The position numbers and the translations under genes are program-made. Positions 7,457 to 15,494 of a stretch of 40,987 nucleotides of DNA are shown in pieces (positions within the stretch are counted from its first letter, which is position 1; every line of letters begins with the position of its first letter). The stretch is from assembly GCF_900107245.1 (NCBI RefSeq), contig NZ_FNPG01000029.1, forward strand, positions 1 through 40,987, read 5' to 3'. This DNA comes from Lachnobacterium bovis DSM 14045. GTDB taxonomy: Bacteria; Bacillota; Clostridia; Lachnospirales; Lachnospiraceae. The notes below the pieces were generated by a model that was given only the letters and a program-made list of their open reading frames with translations, was not told where the DNA came from and searched no databases.

Positions 7457-9202
7457 ATGAAAAAAAGAATAGTATCATTACTACTCGTTGCTGCAATGGC
7501 ATTTAGTCTTTGCGGATGTGGCTCTAGAGCTAGAAGTAAAAGTGGATCAGATTCAAGTACTAGCTCAAACTCAAACGTAACAGGAAAAGATACAGGCAAA
7601 ACAACTAAAACAAATAAAGAGAAAGATACATTGTTTGTTAACCTTGCTTCAGAACCAGCTCACCTTGATCCAGCATTAAATAGTACAGTTGATGGAGCAT
7701 GTTTAGCAGTAAACTCATTTGTAGGTCTTTATACATACGATAAAAACCAAAAATTAGTTCCTGCAATTGCTAAAGGTATGCCAGAAGTATCTAAGGATGG
7801 TTTGACATATAAGGTTAAATTAAATAAAACTAAATGGAGCAATGGTGAAGATTTAACAGCAAATGACTTTGTATATAGCTGGAATAGAGTTGTAAACAAA
7901 GACACAGCAGCTGATTATGCATACTTATTTGATGTAGTCGCTAAAAAAGATGATGGAACATTAGATGTTACAGCAGATAATGATTATGAACTTACAATTA
8001 AATTAGTTAATCCATGTCCATATTTTAACGATTTATTAGCATTCCCTACATTCTTACCAGTTTATCAAAAAGGTGTAGAAGCAGCAGGTGGAACAGAACC
8101 AGGTAAGTGGGCTCAAGAACCAGGATTTGTAAGTAATGGTGCATATACTCTTAAAGAGTGGAAACACAATGAAAGCATGGAATACGTTAAAAACCCAAAT
8201 TATTATGATGCAAAAAATGTAAAAATTAAAAAATTAAGCTTTATGTTAAGTGCAGATACAACTGCTACATATACAGCTTATAACAGTGGAAACGTTGACT
8301 TTATCGACGACGTTCCAACAGCAGAAATCAAAACTGTAAAAGATAGTTGTGAATTCCATGTTGCAGATCAATTAGGAACATATTATGCTTGCTTTAATGT
8401 AGGTGCTGATCTCTTTAAAGATATGTCACCTGAAAAAGCTGCTAAATTTAGAAAAGCTATCTCACTTTTAATTGATAGACAGTACATTGTTGATTCAGTT
8501 GGTCAGACAGGTCAAAAAGAAGCAGATTCATTTGTACCATATGGTATGACAGATGGTAATGGAAAGAAATTTAAAACAAGTAAAGATTCGTTCTATGACT
8601 TAGACAAAACAGGTCAGTATGGAGTTAAAGAAGCTAAGAAATTATTAGAACAGTGTGGATATAAATTCAAAAAACAAGGTGAAGATAAATATTCAGTTAC
8701 ACCAGCAATTTCATTACAGTATCTTGTAAATGAAGGTGGCGGACATAAACAAATTGCTGAATGTATGCAACAGGATTTAGCAAGACTTGGTATTGAATTA
8801 AATATCAAATCAGAAGATTGGAACGTATTTGTACAAGATCGTAAAGATGGTAAGTTTACATTTGCAAGAGAAGGATGGGTTGCAGATTATAATGATCCAA
8901 TCAACATGTTAGAAATCTTCACATCTAAATCTGGTAACAATGATGCTCAGTTAGGAAAGACAGATTCTAAAGCAGCTCCAGATTGGAAAGAATATGATGA
9001 GCTTATCGATAAAGCGCATAATGAAAAAGATTTTGGTAAACGTGCTAAATTATTACATAAAGCAGAAAAAATGTTAATGGATACTAATGCAGTAATTCCA
9101 ATTTACTACTACAATGATATTTACATGCAGAAAACAAACGTATCAGGTGTTTATTCTACAGTATTTGGTATGAAATATTTCATGTATGCTACAAAGAAAT
9201 AA
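7457..9202 (+). CDS. oppA: Oligopeptide-binding lipoprotein OppA
   Basis: Extracytoplasmic solute-binding protein of the SBP_bac_5 family, 581 residues. The signal peptide ends in lipobox SLCGC (Cys21). A Ser/Thr/Asn/Lys-rich linker to about residue 52 tethers it to the membrane. The mature domain starts with family blocks EPAHLDPALNSTVDG and KWSNGEDLTANDFVYSWNRV. Late in the protein are REGWVADYNDP and a helix-rich end with IPIYYYNDIYM. The start has AGGAGGA at about 7442-7448. It is the last gene of the operon and ends before a strong terminator. It captures peptides for OppBCDF. The length is typical for OppA. Confidence 0.94.
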   Translation: MKKRIVSLLLVAAMAFSLCGCGSRARSKSGSDSSTSSNSNVTGKDTGKTTKTNKEKDTLFVNLASEPAHLDPALNSTVDGACLAVNSFVGLYTYDKNQKLVPAIAKGMPEVSKDGLTYKVKLNKTKWSNGEDLTANDFVYSWNRVVNKDTAADYAYLFDVVAKKDDGTLDVTADNDYELTIKLVNPCPYFNDLLAFPTFLPVYQKGVEAAGGTEPGKWAQEPGFVSNGAYTLKEWKHNESMEYVKNPNYYDAKNVKIKKLSFMLSADTTATYTAYNSGNVDFIDDVPTAEIKTVKDSCEFHVADQLGTYYACFNVGADLFKDMSPEKAAKFRKAISLLIDRQYIVDSVGQTGQKEADSFVPYGMTDGNGKKFKTSKDSFYDLDKTGQYGVKEAKKLLEQCGYKFKKQGEDKYSVTPAISLQYLVNEGGGHKQIAECMQQDLARLGIELNIKSEDWNVFVQDRKDGKFTFAREGWVADYNDPINMLEIFTSKSGNNDAQLGKTDSKAAPDWKEYDELIDKAHNEKDFGKRAKLLHKAEKMLMDTNAVIPIYYYNDIYMQKTNVSGVYSTVFGMKYFMYATKK

Positions 9203-9260
9203 TATGGTAGTGTTTTAAAAATCAAAAAGTTCGAAGTTTAATATATATATTTAGAAGAGA

Positions 9261-9301
9261 CCATGTATGCATTGAAGCGCAAGCGTACATGGCCTTTTTT
9301 T
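9261..9301 (+). terminator. Terminator of the opp operon
   Basis: CCATGTATGC (9261-9270) pairs with GCGTACATGG (9283-9292) in a 10-bp stem, followed by CC and seven or more T residues. It lies about 60 bases after the oppA stop. Confidence 0.92.
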
Positions 9302-9374
9302 ATTTTATAAAGTAAGAATGAATATATAAAAGTATATACGGAAAGATAAGAATATATAAAAAATAAAAAAACAC

Positions 9375-9403
9375 TTGCATTTTATAAAAAACTATAGTAT
9401 ACT
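9375..9403 (+). promoter_or_regulatory. Promoter of the tRNA-Leu unit
   Basis: TTGCAT (9375-9380) and TATACT (9398-9403) are spaced 17 bases apart. A small hairpin, TCGC-TTG-GCGA (9411-9421), begins right at the predicted start near 9410. The mature tRNA follows at 9438. Confidence 0.82.
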
Positions 9404-9437
9404 CTAATAGTCGCTTGGCGATGACAATTAAATGTCT

Positions 9438-9517
9438 GCGGGTGTGGCGGAATTGGCAGACGCGCCAGATTTAGGTTCTGGTGGGAGACCGTGCAGGTTC
9501 AAGTCCTGTCACCCGCA
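9438..9517 (+). tRNA. tRNA-Leu(TAG)
   Basis: Class II tRNA with a long variable arm. Acceptor GCGGGTG (9438-9444) pairs with CACCCGC (9510-9516), and the discriminator is A9517. The anticodon arm CCAGA-TTTAGGT-TCTGG gives TAG. The 3' CCA is not encoded. It has its own promoter and terminator and so forms a single-gene transcription unit. Confidence 0.95.
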
Positions 9518-9526
9518 TTATTAAGA

Positions 9527-9565
9527 AGTGTGAAGTTGAGTATATCTCAGGTTTGCGCTTTTTTT
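9527..9565 (+). terminator. Terminator after tRNA-Leu
   Basis: Arms 9527-9540 and 9546-9559 form a 14-position stem with several G-U pairs and one mismatch, and the T run extends to 9565. It ends the tRNA-Leu transcript upstream of minC. Confidence 0.75.
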
Positions 9566-9791
9566 ATTTACATAAATCTATTCAGGATCTAAAAATGTAT
9601 TTAAAAAGAGGATGTTTTTCAATGGAAGCTCCTATCGGTATAATTTATAAAAAAATTATATTTTTTATAAAAAATTTTGATTTTTTTCCAATATATGATA
9701 ATATAAATATATATGTTTTAAATGTCTCAAAGCATGTTTTAGAATATGTATGTTATTACGTAGACAAAAAAATAGCATGGAGGATACTAGA

Positions 9792-10601
9792 TTGCAGACA
9801 GTAAAAATTAAGAGTAACAGATATGGTATCAACCTTGTATTAGATGAACATGTGGCTTTTGAGGAGCTTTTAAAAGATGTACAGGTAAAATTTGAGGAAG
9901 CTGCTAAGTTTTTCCAAAATGCCAGCATGGCACTTGAATTTGAAGGAAGAAAACTTACGCAGAAGGAAGAAAATCAGATTTTAGAAGTCATTAAAAAAAC
10001 ATCTGCGATTAACGTGGTATGCGTTGTAGATCGTGATGAATCTAAAGAAGCTCTGTATAGACAGCACGTAGAAGAGGCAATTGGACAAGCTAGTACGCAA
10101 TTAAATGGAAAACAATCGAAGCGTTTAGCAACTAGATTACAGGCTGATAAAGGGGTTATTTCAAAAGTTTCACAAAGTGAATCAGAAGGTGAATTGAATC
10201 AAATAGAAAGGGCAGAAGGCTTTTACAGAGGAACATTACGCTCAGGACAGGTTCTCGAGAGTCAAAGCGGAGTTGTTATAATTGGTGATGTAAATCCAGG
10301 GGCAAAAGTTATTTCATATGGAAATATTGTTATATTAGGTGCTCTAAAGGGTGTAGCATTTGCTGGTGCTGGTGGAGATGATGAGTGTGTTATTGTAGCA
10401 TTGAACATGCAGCCATTACAAGTACAGATAAGCAACATTTTAGCTAAGAGTCCAGATGAACAGAAACCACGTAGAAGAGGACGACCTAGAAAAAAACAAA
10501 AAGAAATACCATATGATCCACAGATTGCTTTTGCAAAAAATGGCAACATCTACATTGAATCAATTTCAAGGGATGTTATCAAATCATTATTAAGTGATTA
10601 A
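9792..10601 (+). CDS. minC: Septum site-determining protein MinC
   Basis: Inhibitor of FtsZ-ring assembly that works with MinD to block division away from midcell; about 269 residues. The N-terminal domain (to about 105) is the FtsZ-binding part. After a polar linker, the C-terminal beta-helix domain reads GFYRGTLRSGQVLESQSG, then VIIGDVNPGAKV and GNIVILGALKGVAFAG, classic MinC. I place the start at TTG 9792, since GGAGG (9779-9783) sits eight bases upstream and the N-terminal QTVKIK then fits the family. The ATG at 9777 lacks a ribosome site. Between the last two strands lies an unusual basic insert, RRRGRPRKKQ, which matches the AT-hook pattern. It is first in minC-minD-minE. Confidence 0.92.
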   Translation: MQTVKIKSNRYGINLVLDEHVAFEELLKDVQVKFEEAAKFFQNASMALEFEGRKLTQKEENQILEVIKKTSAINVVCVVDRDESKEALYRQHVEEAIGQASTQLNGKQSKRLATRLQADKGVISKVSQSESEGELNQIERAEGFYRGTLRSGQVLESQSGVVIIGDVNPGAKVISYGNIVILGALKGVAFAGAGGDDECVIVALNMQPLQVQISNILAKSPDEQKPRRRGRPRKKQKEIPYDPQIAFAKNGNIYIESISRDVIKSLLSD

Positions 10602-10669
10602 TGTTTAAAGAGTATTAATACTTAGAAGTTATATGTTTAAATAACAACACGATTTAGGAGGGAATTCGC

Positions 10670-11458
10670 ATGGGCGAGGTTATCGTTATTACTTCAGGAA
10701 AAGGTGGAGTAGGTAAGACAACAACTACAGCAAACGTAGGTACAGGTTTAGCACAACTTAATAAAAAAGTTGTTTTAATAGATACAGATATAGGATTACG
10801 TAACTTAGACGTAGTTATGGGACTAGAAAATAGAATAGTATACAATTTAGTTGATGTAGTAGAAGGTAATTGTAAAGTAAAACAAGCTTTAATTAAAGAT
10901 AAGAAACATCCAGAGTTATTCTTATTACCTTCTGCACAGACAAGAGATAAAACATCTGTAGCACCAGAACAGATGAAAAAGCTTACAGACGAGCTAAAAG
11001 AAGAATTTGATTATGTATTGTTAGATTGCCCAGCAGGTATAGAACAGGGCTTTATGAATGCAATTGCAGGTGCAGATAGAGCATTGGTAGTTACTACACC
11101 AGAGGTGTCAGCAATTAGGGATGCTGATAGAATTATAGGTTTATTAGAAGCCAATGAAATTAAACAATCACAATTGGTTGTAAATAGAGTAAGAATGGAT
11201 ATGGTTTCTAGAGGCGATATGATGTCTGTTGATGATGTTTGTGAGATTTTAGCAATACCATTAATTGGAGCTGTTCCGGATGATGAGAATATCGTTATTT
11301 CAACTAATCAAGGTGAACCTCTTGTTGGCTCGGATTGCTTAGCGGGACAGGCTTATTCGAATATTTGTAGAAGAATTCTAGGGGAAGAAGTACCATTCCT
11401 TGATTTGTCAGAATCAAAAGGAGTGTTTGGTAAGTTAAAAGGTTTATTTCATAAATAA
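10670..11458 (+). CDS. minD: Septum site-determining ATPase MinD
   Basis: Membrane-binding P-loop ATPase of the ParA/MinD family, 262 residues, which recruits MinC to the membrane. It has the deviant Walker A GKGGVGKTTTTAN near the N-terminus, switch segment LIDTDIGLRNLD, and LLDCPAGIE as Walker B region. The last ten residues, GVFGKLKGLFHK, form a basic amphipathic helix of the type that anchors MinD to the membrane. AGGAGGGAAT supplies the ribosome site. It lies 68 bases after minC and 16 before minE. With MinE present here, the system is the minCDE oscillator type rather than the DivIVA-only arrangement of Bacillus. Confidence 0.97.
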   Translation: MGEVIVITSGKGGVGKTTTTANVGTGLAQLNKKVVLIDTDIGLRNLDVVMGLENRIVYNLVDVVEGNCKVKQALIKDKKHPELFLLPSAQTRDKTSVAPEQMKKLTDELKEEFDYVLLDCPAGIEQGFMNAIAGADRALVVTTPEVSAIRDADRIIGLLEANEIKQSQLVVNRVRMDMVSRGDMMSVDDVCEILAIPLIGAVPDDENIVISTNQGEPLVGSDCLAGQAYSNICRRILGEEVPFLDLSESKGVFGKLKGLFHK

Positions 11459-11474
11459 TTAGGAGGTGGCTATT

Positions 11475-11750
11475 ATGGCTTTAGCAGATCTTTTTAAGAA
11501 AAAGAGCTCAGGAAATGTAGCAAAAGATCGTTTGAAATTTGTATTGGTTTCGGATCGTGCCAATTGTTCACCGGATACTATGAAACTTCTTCGCGACGAC
11601 ATTATTAAGGTGATATCAAAATATATGGAAATCGATCCAGAAGGGTTGGATATTCAAATAACAGAGACAGAATCAGAAAATAGAAACGGAAGAGTTCCAG
11701 CATTATATGCTAATATTCCAATAAGAGATATGAGACATTCAAGTAGATAA
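11475..11750 (+). CDS. minE: Cell division topological factor MinE
   Basis: Small activator of MinD ATPase, 91 residues. The N-terminal amphipathic segment ALADLFKKKSSG binds membrane. The next block, AKDRLKFVLVSDRANCSP, is the conserved anti-MinCD segment. The C-terminal dimerisation part has IIKVISKYMEIDPEGLDI. The start is ATG 11475. An upstream in-frame GTG at 11466 is part of the AGGAGGTG ribosome site and is rejected. The minCDE operon ends at a terminator four bases after the stop. Confidence 0.96.
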   Translation: MALADLFKKKSSGNVAKDRLKFVLVSDRANCSPDTMKLLRDDIIKVISKYMEIDPEGLDIQITETESENRNGRVPALYANIPIRDMRHSSR

Positions 11751-11753
11751 AAA

Positions 11754-11800
11754 AAAACCATTTTTGCGTATGTTGATGAGACGTAGCAGAAATGGTTTTT
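11754..11800 (+). terminator. Terminator of the minCDE operon
   Basis: Arms 11754-11767 and 11786-11799 form a 14-bp stem with one G-U pair; the A-rich 5' arm pairs into the T run ending at 11800. Being A/T symmetric, it could also act on the other strand. Confidence 0.85.
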
Positions 11801-11876
11801 ATATTATTGTGTAAAGTGTCGCAATTTTTTGAAAGGAAAGTGGCAAAAAAAGCATAAAAAACAAGCAATAACGTGA

Positions 11877-11905
11877 TTGACCGTGTAAAAAAATGATGCT
11901 ATAAT
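11877..11905 (+). promoter_or_regulatory. Promoter of the PTS operon
   Basis: TTGACC (11877-11882) and TATAAT (11900-11905) are spaced 17 bases apart. Transcription should start near 11912, which leaves a leader of about 107 bases containing a terminator. Confidence 0.87.
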
Positions 11906-11934
11906 AAAAAAAGTTTATATAATAAGGACGTGAT

Positions 11935-11986
11935 TAGGCATTTGTTGTTAGATTAGAGGGGGCTAATATCAGCGGATGCTATTTTT
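11935..11986 (+). terminator. Leader terminator, probable antitermination site of the PTS operon
   Basis: TAG (11935-11937) and CAT (11939-11941), with G11938 bulged, pair with ATGCTA (11976-11981). TTGTTG (11942-11947) pairs with CAGCGG (11970-11975), and ATTAG (11952-11956) pairs with CTAAT (11963-11967). Five T residues follow. It lies between the promoter and the permease start, and a GlcT-like RNA-binding antiterminator is encoded downstream, so regulated read-through is likely. GATTAG occurs twice (11932-11937 and 11951-11956), offering a competing fold. A textbook RAT sequence was not clearly found. Confidence 0.65.
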
Positions 11987-12018
11987 GTACTATAATTAAG
12001 AGTTGGAATAAAAGGAAA

Positions 12019-14160
12019 ATGAAAGACAAGATATATGAAATATTTCAAAGAATTGGTCGGAGTTTTATGGTTCCGATTGCAATTTTACCTATTGTTGGAT
12101 TTTTGCTAGGAATAGGTAGTTCGTTTACTAATCAATCAACAATTGATCTGTATAATTTACAGGGAATACTTGGAAAAGGACATTTTTTATATGGAGTTTT
12201 TTTTACATTTAAAAATGTTTCAAAAATAATTTTTAGTAATATACCAATTATTTTTGCAGTGGGTGTAGCTGGTGGAATGGCAAAAAAACAAAAAGAAGTA
12301 GCGGCACTATCTGCTATGATATCGTATTTTGTTATGAATAGTACTATAAGTTCTTTGCTTAGATTATTTAATTATGTTGACAAGAATAACACGCCAACGT
12401 CAGCACTATCAAGTGGAGCTGTGGATAATGTTTGCGGTATTGTGACATTGCAAACAGGAGTGTTAGGTGGAATAATTGTAGGACTAGGTGTGGCGGCTTT
12501 GCATAATAAGTTCTATAGAATTAAATTACCTAATGCAATTTCTTTTTTTGGTGGAGCACGTTTTGTACCTATAATATCAATAATAACGTATTTTTTTGTG
12601 GGCGTTATTATGTTTTATGTATGGCCAATTGTCCAATCGTGTATACTCAGTTTGGGTTACATAATAACAAAGAGCAGTTACTTAGGGACATTATTGTTTG
12701 GTATAATCAAAAGATTGTTAATTCCGTTAGGGTTGCATCATGTTTTCTACATTCCGTTTTGGCAGACTCCGCTTGGGGGAACGGTTAAAGTTGGAAATAA
12801 GATGATTTCAGGAGCACAAAATATCTTTTTTGCACAATTGTCAGATTTAAATCATGTAAGCAAATTTAGTATGGATGCGACTAGATTTTTTAGTGGAGAA
12901 TACATTTTTATGATGTTTGGATTGCCAGGAGCGGCTTTGGCGATTTATCAATGCGCTAAAAAAGAAAACAAAGAAAAGGTAGCTGGAATTATGGTATCAG
13001 CGGCTCTTGCGTCAATTTTGACAGGGATAACTGAGCCAATAGAATTTGCCTTTTTGTTTGTTGCTCCAGTCTTATTTGGAATTCATGTTCTTCTTGCAGG
13101 AAGTGCATATGTAGTTGCACAGTTGTTGCACATAACGATATGTTTTACATTTTCTGCGGGAGCGATAGATTTTATATTGTTTGGCATTCTGCCAGGTAAT
13201 TCAAGGACAAATTGGATTCTTGTTATACCGGTAGGAATAATATATTTTATTTTGTACAATAGAATTTTTAAATTTGTTATATTAAAATTTGACATAAAAA
13301 CTATGGGTCGCGAAGACAAAAAAATGAAAGTTGATTCGTCAGAGATTATAGATAAATCAGATGATGTAAGAATATTTGAAGTAACGCAAACGAAAGAAAT
13401 TGTAGCGGCATTAGGTGGAAAAAAGAATATAACAGATTTAGATTGCTGTGCAACAAGGCTACGTGTAAATCTTGTAAAGAAAGAATTATTAAATAAAAAT
13501 CTATTAAAAGGAACTGGTGCAACCGGTGTGGTCCTTAAGGGAAAAAGTGTACAAATTATTTATGGACCAAGAGTTACAGTTATAAAATCAGATATTGAAG
13601 AATATTTGGAAAGATGTCCAAATGTTGAAATAAATACCACTGGGATTGATGAAGAAATACATGAAAAAAGTAAGAAAAGATGTAATAAAAAACCATCAAA
13701 GGTAGTGACAATTCTTAGCCCAATGGAAGGTGAGGCTTTAGAATTGTCAAAGTGTCATGATGAGGCCTTTGCGCAAGGAATGATGGGAGAAGGGGCATTA
13801 GTAACTCCAAAAGATGAATATGTATACGCCCCTGATGATGGATTAGTTGGATTTATTTTTGATACAAATCATGCGATTGGATTTCTAACTGATCAAGGAA
13901 TCAGTTTATTAATTCATGTGGGAATAGATACAATGAAATTGGATGGAAAAGGTATAGAAATACTTGTCGATGTTGGCCAAAAAGTAAAAAAAGGTGACGC
14001 AATAATGCACTTAGATTTAGATTATTTAAAAAATCATACGGAAACGATTTCGTCACCTATAATTTGTACAGATGCATCAGATAATATGGATATTAAGCTA
14101 CTTGCATCTGGAAAAGTTAAAGCTTTAGAACCTTTATTTGATATATATTTTTACAGATAA
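12019..14160 (+). CDS. ptsG: Glucose-family PTS permease, EIICBA
   Basis: Three-domain phosphotransferase permease of 713 residues that imports and phosphorylates a sugar, probably glucose. The EIIC membrane domain (1 to about 430) has GLHHVFYIPFW and GITEPIEFAFLFVAP, typical of the glucose/GlcNAc branch. EIIB (about 450-535) has DCCATRLR; Cys477 matches the phosphorylated cysteine. EIIA (about 560-710) has NHAIG (His618) and LLIHVGIDT (His633, the phosphorylated one). All key residues are present. The order C-B-A is the Gram-positive form. The start ATG has AAAAGGAAA upstream. Read-through of the leader terminator should control expression. Glucose specificity is inferred from resemblance and from the GlcT-like neighbour; GlcNAc remains possible. 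Confidence 0.85.
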   Translation: MKDKIYEIFQRIGRSFMVPIAILPIVGFLLGIGSSFTNQSTIDLYNLQGILGKGHFLYGVFFTFKNVSKIIFSNIPIIFAVGVAGGMAKKQKEVAALSAMISYFVMNSTISSLLRLFNYVDKNNTPTSALSSGAVDNVCGIVTLQTGVLGGIIVGLGVAALHNKFYRIKLPNAISFFGGARFVPIISIITYFFVGVIMFYVWPIVQSCILSLGYIITKSSYLGTLLFGIIKRLLIPLGLHHVFYIPFWQTPLGGTVKVGNKMISGAQNIFFAQLSDLNHVSKFSMDATRFFSGEYIFMMFGLPGAALAIYQCAKKENKEKVAGIMVSAALASILTGITEPIEFAFLFVAPVLFGIHVLLAGSAYVVAQLLHITICFTFSAGAIDFILFGILPGNSRTNWILVIPVGIIYFILYNRIFKFVILKFDIKTMGREDKKMKVDSSEIIDKSDDVRIFEVTQTKEIVAALGGKKNITDLDCCATRLRVNLVKKELLNKNLLKGTGATGVVLKGKSVQIIYGPRVTVIKSDIEEYLERCPNVEINTTGIDEEIHEKSKKRCNKKPSKVVTILSPMEGEALELSKCHDEAFAQGMMGEGALVTPKDEYVYAPDDGLVGFIFDTNHAIGFLTDQGISLLIHVGIDTMKLDGKGIEILVDVGQKVKKGDAIMHLDLDYLKNHTETISSPIICTDASDNMDIKLLASGKVKALEPLFDIYFYR

Positions 14161-14180
14161 TAGGAAAATGGAGTATCATT

Positions 14181-15029
14181 ATGTTTAGGATAGAAAAAGT
14201 ATTAAACCATAATGCTGTGATTGCAGTTACCAAGGAAGATGGAAAAATAAATGAATATTTAGTGCTAGGTAAAGGAATTGGCTTTGGAAAAAAAGTAGCG
14301 CAACAATTTGAATTAAGTTCAACAGACAGAGTCTATTCCTTAGAAAAAACATCAAAAAGGGGTAGAGCAAAAGAAATGATTAAAGCAATATCCCCAATAT
14401 ATTTTGAAATAGCGGGAGAAGTGTTGAAAGAAGCCGAAAAAAAGTTTCAAAACGTTGATAACAATATTGTTTTTCCTATGGCAGATCATATAGAATATGC
14501 TGTTAGACGAATGAAAAATAATGAGCAAATTAGCAATCCATTAACCGATGATATAAGAGTGTTGTTTTATCTAGAGTACAAAGTAGCAGAAGTAGCAAGG
14601 ACGCTAATAAAAGAAAAGCTAGATGTACAAATAGATGATGACGAGGTGGGTTATATTGCACTTCATGTGCATTCGGCAATTCAAGGCGAAGATGTATCAC
14701 AGTCGATGCAGATTGCAAGTGCTGTAAGACAATGTGTTTCATTAATTGAGAAAGAGACACATACAACTATAAAGGTCGAATCATTATCTTATAATAGAAT
14801 GATGAATCATATAAGGTATATGGTAGCTAGGGCATTAAACGAGGAGCCGGTTAAACTTAATATGAACGATTATATTGCAAACACCTATCCGGATTCATTT
14901 TCCATAGCAACTGTTATTTGTGAAAAATTAGGAAACAGTCTTGGAAAAAAATTAGATGAGGTTGAAATAGGTTATCTTGCAATGCATTTAGAACGCGTGA
15001 AATGTGATATTAAACAAGAAAACGAATAA
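14181..15029 (+). CDS. glcT: BglG-family transcriptional antiterminator, GlcT-like
   Basis: RNA-binding antiterminator controlled by PTS phosphorylation, 282 residues. The N-terminal CAT RNA-binding domain (1 to about 58) contains VLGKGIGFGKKV, which is closer to GlcT than to LicT or SacY in my memory of the family. PRD1 has ADHIEYAV and ALHVHSAI; PRD2 has MNHIRYMV and YLAMHLERV. These are the expected regulatory histidines. It lies 20 bases after the PTS permease gene in the same operon. The simplest model is that the protein opens the terminator at 11935-11986 when the sugar is transported. In Bacillus glcT precedes ptsG; here the order is reversed, giving a feedback loop. Confidence 0.87.
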   Translation: MFRIEKVLNHNAVIAVTKEDGKINEYLVLGKGIGFGKKVAQQFELSSTDRVYSLEKTSKRGRAKEMIKAISPIYFEIAGEVLKEAEKKFQNVDNNIVFPMADHIEYAVRRMKNNEQISNPLTDDIRVLFYLEYKVAEVARTLIKEKLDVQIDDDEVGYIALHVHSAIQGEDVSQSMQIASAVRQCVSLIEKETHTTIKVESLSYNRMMNHIRYMVARALNEEPVKLNMNDYIANTYPDSFSIATVICEKLGNSLGKKLDEVEIGYLAMHLERVKCDIKQENE

Positions 15030-15041
15030 TTTTTCTAAATT

Positions 15042-15074
15042 CCCCATAGTAGAAAATATAATCTACATATGGGG
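15042..15074. terminator. Convergent-gene hairpin after glcT
   Basis: CCCCATAGTAGA (15042-15053) pairs with TCTAC (15062-15066) and TATGGGG (15068-15074), with one bulged A. The following plus-strand sequence is TTATTTATT, a weak T tract. It lies between two convergent genes and may act in both directions. Confidence 0.7.
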
Positions 15075-15084
15075 TTATTTATTG

Positions 15085-15375
15085 TTATCTACATATTTTT
15101 TTATCGTAAAAAAGTGGATTCTTTTCAAATTCAGTATTAATCCAATCTACAGTAGCACGTCTTCCATCTTCGTTAAAAGGCTCAAAATGCTCTAAAAAAG
15201 AGTCTTTTGGGGCAAGTGCAAATATGTAAGGACCTTGCCAAATCCATGCATGAAAGACATCTTCATCGTTTTCGTTGGTTTCTTTTGCAATTTTAAAGCG
15301 CATATTTTGCATCCAACCAGTGAAGGTTGTTTTTTTATAATAATTAAGATTAAGCGCATCATCATAAGAAAGCAT
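15085..15375 (-). CDS. Small conserved-looking protein, function unknown
   Basis: Predicted 96-residue soluble protein that I do not recognise. The start is placed at the ATG at 15375 because a strong GGAGGTG ribosome site lies eight bases upstream on the minus strand. The in-frame ATG 15 bases earlier has none. The sequence is rich in aromatic residues, with four Trp including GWMQNM and HAWIWQGPYIFALAP, and an acidic middle (NENDED). There is no signal peptide or membrane helix. The composition suggests a compact fold. It is a lone gene with terminator-like hairpins at its 3' side. Base usage is like its neighbours. No function is proposed. Confidence 0.72.
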   Translation of the reverse strand: MLSYDDALNLNYYKKTTFTGWMQNMRFKIAKETNENDEDVFHAWIWQGPYIFALAPKDSFLEHFEPFNEDGRRATVDWINTEFEKNPLFYDKKICR

Positions 15376-15494
15376 AATAAACACCTCCAATACACCAATT
15401 TATTAAAGTATTATATCATATTTTTTCAAAAAACGTGACACATATATCTATTATGTGATAAAATGACAATAGTATGACGAAAAAGGTGAGGGCA

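Noticed and set aside
9677-9707. Promoter TTGATT / TATAAA ahead of minC
   Set aside because: Spacing is 19 bases in a stretch of nearly pure A and T, where such matches arise by chance.
9481-9804. Plus-strand open frame starting inside tRNA-Leu
   Set aside because: It begins within the tRNA, crosses its terminator and overlaps the start of minC; composition is spacer-like.
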